64,000 nt of DNA, taken from Artemia franciscana. Taxonomy: Eukaryota; Arthropoda; Branchiopoda; Anostraca; Artemiidae. Positions 59,701 through 64,000 of the stretch are shown here, in pieces (positions within the stretch are counted from its first letter, which is position 1; every line of letters begins with the position of its first letter). The stretch lies in contig NC_088881.1 in assembly GCF_032884065.1 (NCBI RefSeq), positions 7,713,047-7,777,046 on the forward strand, in the 5' to 3' direction. The notes below the pieces were generated by a model. It did no database searches and was not told where the DNA came from. It was given only the letters and a program-made list of their open reading frames with translations. The position numbers and the translations under genes are program-made.

Positions 59701-60234
59701 CCGGCAAATCGACATGACGCTTTTGACTATATATTGATAGACAGAGTGAATTAGATTGTTGAGATTGTAGATCATACTTTGCCATTGGAATACAATTCAC
59801 ATTGATTTGAAAGACGACAAATTGTAAAATTGAAAGGTCAGCAATGAAAAATATTTCAATTTAAAATTGGAAAAAGAAGTCACCAAAAGTTAAATAAAAT
59901 TAAGAAATTTGGCAAGGAATATTGGAGCCCCTCCCCTGTGTTTTTGTCTGCTAGGGTTAAAAAATAATTCCTAAGAAAAGCACACTTACCAGGGCAATCC
60001 CCATCAAAACTCGAATAAAGACAACATATTGCCATCCAAGATAGGCCGCAGGAGGTACAAGAACGGTCAAAACTGATGTTAACAGCATCGAACCGGTAAG
60101 AAGATACTTTGTACCAACCACTTCTGCTAATCTACCACCTGGAATATTGGTTGTAATATAACCCCAGAGAAAGCTGGTGCTGATCAACGCTTGAATTGGC
60201 TGACTCCATACAAAAGGACCGTCTTCATTTTTAC
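44564..60234 (-). CDS. SLC17-family MFS transporter (sialin / phosphate cotransporter-like), 5'-partial gene
   Basis: Eight exons, read from right to left: 60234-59990, 58238-58151, 55635-55412, 54299-54150, 48576-48444, 47760-47605, 46141-46056, 44767-44564. All junctions have AG acceptors and GT donors and the phases agree, giving about 428 residues and a stop. Family evidence: MFS motif A-like GGRLAEVVGTK after TM2, the SLC17 signature PSMHPMIAKWIPPTERS with the histidine and arginine conserved in sialin, IPWKSILTSMPF before TM7 and INHIDIAPSFS near TM10. Known members are 12-TM membrane proteins moving organic anions, glutamate or phosphate with H+ or Na+; which substrate applies here cannot be told. 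The N-terminal exon with TM1 is not in the window. Introns hold a SINE, a Helitron, hAT-like MITEs and a 243-bp tandem array. Confidence 0.88.
45505..45932 (-). mobile_element. tRNA-derived SINE in transporter intron (copy 2)
   Basis: Counterpart of 15520-15932 with the same B box. A block of about 35 bp near 45665-45705 is unlike copy 1, which has CATTCATTCTGAATGCGAC there. Confidence 0.65.
46056..46141 (-). CDS. Transporter exon, TM11 region (copy 2)
   Basis: This 86-nt exon has donor GTAAGTCTG. It encodes TLFGITNGVSMLVSWLGPV then LVGFMTDEN. The first base after the acceptor CCCATAG differs between copies (T here, G in copy 1), so the split codon reads Val here and the family-typical Gly in copy 1. 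Confidence 0.88.
47605..47760 (-). CDS. Transporter exon, TM9-TM10 region (copy 2)
   Basis: This 156-nt exon has acceptor TTCTTTTTAG and donor GTAATTTGG. It encodes HLGPALCLFVMAGAGC through VVEAGNYGGWLINHIDIAPSFS. The DIAPSFS segment corresponds to DIAPSYAG in sialin. Copy 1 has Val for Ala in VVEAG. Confidence 0.9.
48444..48576 (-). CDS. Transporter exon, TM8 region (copy 2)
   Basis: This 133-nt exon has acceptor ATATTTTAG and donor GTAATTGGG. It encodes NAVILALPYFLSWISTLIL then CPLADLCKKRKWLSTVAVRK. It lies 5.6 kb downstream of the previous exon; 2.6 kb of that intron is the Helitron. Versions exist at 18445-18577 and, on the plus strand, at 63379-63511. Confidence 0.9.
49625..52238 (+). 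mobile_element. Helitron insertion with internal tandem units, present in copy 2 only
   Basis: It begins TCTATATATATAAAAATAAG and ends with a perfect 13-bp stem (52204-52216 with 52220-52232, loop GAA), then AG, then CTAG. The left host base is A and the right is T. Copies 1 and 3 read straight through this point (GTATAATGTATAATATAGG), so ends and target are confirmed by empty sites. Inside, very A-rich CTAAAAAAACTAAAAA sequence is arranged in three units, each ending with a block containing GCGACCGAGACAAAA-type sequence and GGGACGCCGGGGTGCACAGG (about 50363, 51248 and 51893). A second 5'-like start TCTATATATATAATTCTGTG lies at 50542. No protein coding. Confidence 0.92.
52204..52238 (+). terminator. 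Helitron 3' hairpin and CTAG end
   Basis: GTTGGGGTGGCGC pairs perfectly with GCGCCACCCCAAC around a GAA loop and is followed by AGCTAG. This is the rolling-circle transposition stop signal of Helitrons, not a host transcription terminator. The same structure, with one mismatch, closes the minus-strand Helitrons at 1962 and 33286. Confidence 0.85.
53428..53833. mobile_element. hAT-like MITE, unit 2 (copy 2)
   Basis: Counterpart of 20795-21200. The copy 2 counterpart of unit 1 runs 49444-52563 and is split by the Helitron. Confidence 0.55.
54150..54299 (-). CDS. Transporter exon, TM7 region
   Basis: This 150-nt exon (50 codons, phase 0 at both ends) has acceptor TTTTTCTAG. The donor is taken as GTAAGTTT rather than the GT two bases earlier, because it keeps phase with the next exon and fits the consensus better. 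It encodes ALPIPWKSILTSMPFYSIL, NIGHNWGF and IYLRTIFGFDIKS. Confidence 0.9.
55412..55635 (-). CDS. Transporter exon, TM5-TM6 region
   Basis: This 224-nt exon has acceptor TTTTTATAG and donor GTAAATAG. It begins AELGTVSGLLLTGFIIENIG, includes the TM6 stretch GVVWAVFWLLIVHDNPEEHP, and ends in the cytoplasmic loop RISEKEKTYIKTQIAKDA, as in sialin. Its translation matches the copy 1 exon at 22744-22967. Confidence 0.92.
56022..57485. repeat. 243-bp tandem array in transporter intron
   Basis: Six units, marked by CATATCCCTATCTACAAAAT at about 56022, 56266, 56509, 56752, 56995 and 57287. The middle steps are exactly 243 bp. The units differ by very few bases. The last interval is longer (about 292 bp) because of an extra copy of upstream sequence with GTGGTTTTGGCA repeats. 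Copy 1 has only one unit before its homology ends. Confidence 0.9.
57486..58118. other. Intron sequence, nothing recognised
   Basis: AT-rich, without repeats shared with the rest of the window and without open frames of note. Confidence 0.5.
58151..58238 (-). CDS. Transporter exon with SLC17 signature
   Basis: This 88-nt exon has acceptor TTTTTACAG and donor GTAATTATT. It encodes GPSFPSMHPMIAKWIPP then TERSTISALVYG, the most diagnostic SLC17 stretch. It ends one base into a glycine codon, which the next exon completes. No counterpart exists in copy 1. Confidence 0.9.
58320..59350. repeat. Diverged tandem duplication in intron
   Basis: TTAAAGCTCATG-type sequence followed by ATTTCCTT, AATT-GTAATTA and ATTTCTTA-TTCT recurs at about 58325-58500 and 58990-59150. 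A second pair, CGTTTTATTGCTAATAATTT with AAACGAAAGGGGATTTCTAC, recurs at 58810 and 59190. Divergence is high, so it is old. Confidence 0.5.
58512..58800 (-). mobile_element. Possible LINE 3' end in intron
   Basis: On the minus strand a G-rich segment leads to CGCGAAAGCGTTGTGTTTTA and ends in AATAAAAGACTTGAACTTGA, an arrangement common at LINE 3' ends. It interrupts the first unit of a tandemly repeated intron segment. No coding sequence. Confidence 0.4.
59990..60234 (-). CDS. Transporter exon, TM2-TM3 region
   Basis: The acceptor is TTTTCAG just above 60234 and the donor is GTAAGTGTG from 59989. The exon encodes about 81 residues from GKNEDGPFVWSQ to RVLMGIAL, including FLWGYITTNIPGG and the motif A loop GGRLAEVVGTK. 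It ends on a codon boundary. Its 5' side joins an exon that is not visible in the window. Confidence 0.88.
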
Positions 60235-60244
60235 CTGAAAACAA

Positions 60245-60710
60245 AATAAGGTATTAAGACATTGGACCTTGCTATTACGACCTTGGGTTCAAATTTGTCT
60301 GTTTTGTGCAACATCGACATAATATATTTGGATCTTGAGAGAGCATCGCGTTTCTTTAATAGTCACTTGTAATTTCAGCAAAGCGCTAGTTTGTGACAAT
60401 TCTAAAAATATAGGAAAATATCAAAATGCAGTTATCAGAGACTGGAGATTCAAGATGCCCTTCCTCTAACCAAAACTCAGAGAATACGAACTTTGGACTA
60501 GAACAAATCCATCAACATATAATTGTTTATGCTGAGCTTGAATATAAAAATTCAATTTTACAGAAAATAGAAATCTTGTACAAAAAAAAATGTTAAGGAA
60601 AAATTTAATACGGGAAATCGTCAAAATACCATAAGAAAGACAAACGGGTTTTCCTTGATTTAAAAACATTATAATAAAAAAAAATCCTCATTTGCGCATG
60701 AATAGTGAAT
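60245..60710. other. Sequence between transporter exon and inverted copy
   Basis: This is the start of the intron upstream of exon 59990-60234. No upstream exon, promoter or repeat is recognised. The inverted copy begins at its right edge. Confidence 0.5.
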
Positions 60711-60736
60711 GAATTCGATTTTGACTCGATGGGTCT

Positions 60737-61143
60737 ATATCAGTGATTCCCAATGTGGGGTTCAGGCCCCACAGGTACCGCATGGCAAAATTTTGTGGAC
60801 CGTGGGCGGGACGTTCAGCCTTTGGCTGACAATACTTTAAAGCCTTAATGGTAGAAAAATGTCTACATTCGTTTACATTATAAGAGCAAAACCCACTTGA
60901 TAGTTTTGTAATGAAACCAAGCATTGTATAAAACGTGTTGTATTTGGAATATATTTTAATTAGCGTTAAATATGCCAAGAGGTAGGCCCAAATAAAATAC
61001 CAAGTTAATATCCCATGAAGCTTTCTTCAAGTGAATACAAGTAAAATTTTCATTAACAAGATTTAATTATTACGAGAGAGGTATCAGATAGAAATGCCTA
61101 AGTGGGGCATGACCCAAAACGGATTGGGAATCCCCAGTCTAGA
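60737..61143. mobile_element. hAT-like MITE, unit 2 (inverted copy 3)
   Basis: Reverse complement of 20795-21200. The edge of the whole inverted copy lies only about 25 bp outside it. Confidence 0.55.
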
Positions 61144-62002
61144 TACAACGTCATATTGCTACATTTTTTGATATTCTTCCAATTTTAGCCATCTTAAGTA
61201 ACAAAAACAGTAAGGATTTTATCTATGTGCAAGGTTCAGCAAAATGTTTTTATTTCTCAACATGCTTTATTAATTGATAATTTTAGGCATAAATCTTAAT
61301 GATAAGGTGTTCAAAAGTAATCATCTAAACATTGAGGCAGGATGCATCCTAGCATTAATATTACTTACTCGTTTATTTGACTTGGAAGTGCTTCCAGGAT
61401 AGTCAAGGACTATATTCTTAAGATAGTTCTACCAAATAGCTTATACCAGAGAATAGGATGAGATGACAAAATGTTAGACAAAATGATAATTCCAGAGTCC
61501 ATTAGTGAAAATTGGTAAGCGTGTTAAGGACATGCACAAATTGACTTGTTTCCCCGATTCGACCATCTGGGATGCTGAAAGGAGAGGAAAAATTAAAAAC
61601 TGAGATATTTTTAACTTACTAATGGGATATCAGATCTTAATGATTTTTTATATTTAGAAGGACCTCGTGTCGCAGAGCTTTTATTTTAAATCCCAACCGG
61701 CATTAAGCCTCTGGTGAGCATATGAGCTCTTGGCTCTTCCAACCTCGTCACAAGTGTCATATGAGCTCTTACCTCTTGTTTATGATATAATCACTATTAG
61801 AGTTCAGAAAGGAAGTACTTGGAATAGACACAGACGACAAGGATCGGATGGATATACTCATTTGGAGTACTAATATTGGTCAAAACTAAGGATGTCCTTC
61901 TAGTTAGCCTTTTACTATATATCTTAAGATTTTTACTTCGAAAGTTATTAAGTTATTATCTTTTCTAAATACTTCACAACAAATCCAATTTTGACTCGAT
62001 GG

Positions 62003-62513
62003 GTCTATATCCGTGAATATCAATGTGGGGTTCAGGCCCCACAGGTAGTGCATGACAACATTTTGGTGGGCCGTGGGCAGGACATTCAGCCTTTTTTTGC
62101 CTATAATTTAAAGCCTCAATGGTAAAAAAAATGTCTACATTCATGTACATTAAAAGAGCAAAAACCCACTTGATAGTTTTGTAATGACACCATGCATTGT
62201 ATAAAGCGTATTGTATTCGGGATATGTTTTAACTAGTATAAAATACACCAAGAGGACGGCCCGAACGAATTACCTTTTGTTCATAAACAAAACTATATTA
62301 TACATTATTATATATTATACCTATATTATACATTATACATAACTATATTATACATTACCTATAATATTTGTACATAATGTCTTTTGAAGCTTTCTTCAAG
62401 TGAATACACTTAAAATTTTCAATTAGAAAAATTTAAAAATTATGGGAAAGGTATCAGGTAGAAATGCCTAAGTGGGGCATGGCCCAAAACAGATTGAGAA
62501 TCCCGGTCTACGT
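62003..62513. mobile_element. hAT-like MITE, unit 1 (inverted copy 3)
   Basis: Reverse complement of 19434-19926. It contains the uninterrupted TATAATGTATAATATAGG point where copy 2 carries the Helitron. Confidence 0.5.
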
Positions 62514-63378
62514 ACAACGTCATTGTGGTACATTTTTTTGGATATTTTCCAAATTTCGAGGCTGGATGCCTCCTAGTACTGATATTACTTACTAGTTTAT
62601 TTGACTTGGAAGTGTCTCCAGGATATTCAAAGACTATATTCCTAAAATAGTTCTACCAAATAGCTTATACCCCAGAATAGGTTGAGACACCAAAAAAATA
62701 AGATCTTTGACAAAATGATAATCCCAGAGTATATTAGTGTCATAAGAATCTCAAAACCCCTCGTTTTCTACATATTTAGTCATCACTGCGTTGATACATT
62801 TTGCTAAGTGCATTACTACAATAATTGTATGCATGCATATCTGTAAATTTTTATCGGAAACAGTCTCTTCCAATATTCTGATCTTCTATATTGTATATAG
62901 AATATCTCTATATACAACATCGATACAGAGATATACAGAATATCTCTTCCGATATCTCTTCCGATATTCTATATTCTGAAAATTACCGCGCTGTCATTTT
63001 ACGATGCAAAAAACAATCTAGATGGATTGAAACATTGAAGAAATTTGTTTTCACTCCTTAAAACTCTTAGTATTTTTCATCAATCGTATTTTGCAAAACA
63101 ACAACAATAATATACAGAAAAAATACAACATTTACATTCCTGGGGCCCAAACAAACATAGATATAATCATCGTTCATTTGATAAGATTGTTCATTTTCTG
63201 AAGCAACGACCCAATATAAGAGGATATCTGTCTGGGGCTGATGTTTCTGCTCATAAAAAGAATTTAATCAAAACCTTATTCAGCACAAAACTCTATTTAT
63301 ATTTTGTCAAAAATCCGAAAACAACGATAAAGGCCTTGCCTTTTAGTTCGTTCTTTGCTTACTTAATTTATATTTTAG

Positions 63379-63511
63379 AATGCTGTCATCCTGGCTCTAC
63401 CATATTTCTTATCATGGGTTTCTACTTTGATATTGTATCCACTCGCCGATTTATGCAAAAAGAAGAAATGGCTGTCCACAGTTGCAGTACGAAAGATATG
63501 GACTCTAATTG
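63379..63511 (+). pseudogene. Transporter TM8 exon in the inverted copy
   Basis: The acceptor TATATTTTAG and donor GTAATTGGG flank 133 nt encoding NAVILALPYFLSWVSTLIL, YPLADLCKKKKWLSTVAVRK. It is a mosaic: V as in copy 1, KWLSTVAV as in copy 2, and Y and KKKK of its own. The next exon would fall just past 64000. No upstream exons precede it in this orientation; the neighbouring DNA belongs to the minus-strand gene. Confidence 0.8.
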
Positions 63512-64000
63512 GTAATTGGGTTGATATTACCTAGTTTAAGTTTCAAGTTTATTTATTTGTTATCAAAAGTTTGTTGAATATTGATTTTCGTTTAGGTTCT
63601 TGCGTTTGCAGGATTGTGAGTGTAATTATTTCTCGTCTCAGCAATCTGTCCGTCCAATTTCCCTTCTATAGCCTAAACGTACAAACTTGGCTTGTTTTGG
63701 GTATCCTTCCCGCGAACAATTTCACCGCATTCTCGTCAAGGTTAGCCTCAGTGCAAGAAGCTAGTGCTACCAATCGCTCCACTTAAAAATGCAGTTTTAG
63801 TAAAAAGTTTTGCAGTTTCAGTTTTGCAGAATAGTAAAAATTAGTTCTCTAGCTTTACTATTAGTTCTAGCACTAGAGATTTCCTCAGAGTATGGAAGAA
63901 AGCTTTACAAATTTTTTTCTTTCTGCTCAAAGACGGTTTACTTTTCGTAGGTATTACCACCTGTTGTATTTTTCAATAAATAATTTTTGCTTTAAGGCTG

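Larger units (their letters stand above)
60711..64000. repeat. Inverted third copy of the transporter intron/exon segment
   Basis: The reverse complement of this stretch matches about 18000-21225 in copy 1 and the corresponding part of copy 2. The left break is near 60711, about 25 bp outside a hAT-like terminus. It lacks the Helitron found at 49625-52238, like copy 1. It shares the doubled GGAAGAGATATC motif with copy 2, while other bases match copy 1. It runs off the window end. Confidence 0.93.

Overview
The window is AT-rich, intron-containing nuclear DNA of an animal, most likely an arthropod. The one host gene is an SLC17-type (sialin / inorganic phosphate cotransporter-like) transporter with GT-AG introns. 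It sits in a dense bed of Helitrons, CR1/Jockey-type LINEs, a tRNA-derived SINE, hAT-like MITEs and foldback repeats. A branchiopod crustacean is a guess; nothing here fixes the species. No prokaryotic operon, CRISPR array, rRNA gene or LTR element was seen.

Layout. Bases 1-23560 (copy 1) and 31328-56215 (copy 2) are two versions of the same segment in the same orientation, nearly identical outside a few large insertions and deletions. In both, a repeat-rich left part comes first: GC-rich foldback arm, tRNA-Lys-like sequence, a LINE inserted into a repeat called R here, and a Helitron and another R inside that LINE. Transporter exons follow on the minus strand. Between the copies (23560-31327) lie R copies, a 114-bp-arm inverted repeat and LINE fragments. 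From 60711 to the window end is a third version of part of the segment, inverted, so one transporter exon reappears on the plus strand.

The transporter. In copy 2 eight exons (60234 down to 44564) join in phase into about 428 residues, covering TM2 to the C-terminus of a 12-TM MFS protein. The first coding exon is absent, perhaps beyond 64000 on the far side of the inverted copy. Copy 1 has only the last six exons (22967 to 14579), all open and with splice sites. Copy 3 shows one exon before the window ends. The three versions may be real segmental duplications, or haplotypes joined by the assembler; the sequence alone cannot decide.

Mobile elements. A Helitron in copy 2 (49625-52238) has TC and hairpin-CTAG ends, sits between A and T, and is missing from the same point in copies 1 and 3, giving a filled site and two empty sites. 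A related minus-strand Helitron (1962-2686 and 33286-34060) keeps a decayed C-terminal fragment of the helicase. The most abundant repeat, R, is about 1.7 kb with a large foldback at one end, a 9-bp terminal hairpin at the other and no visible coding capacity. It occurs about ten times in the left half alone.
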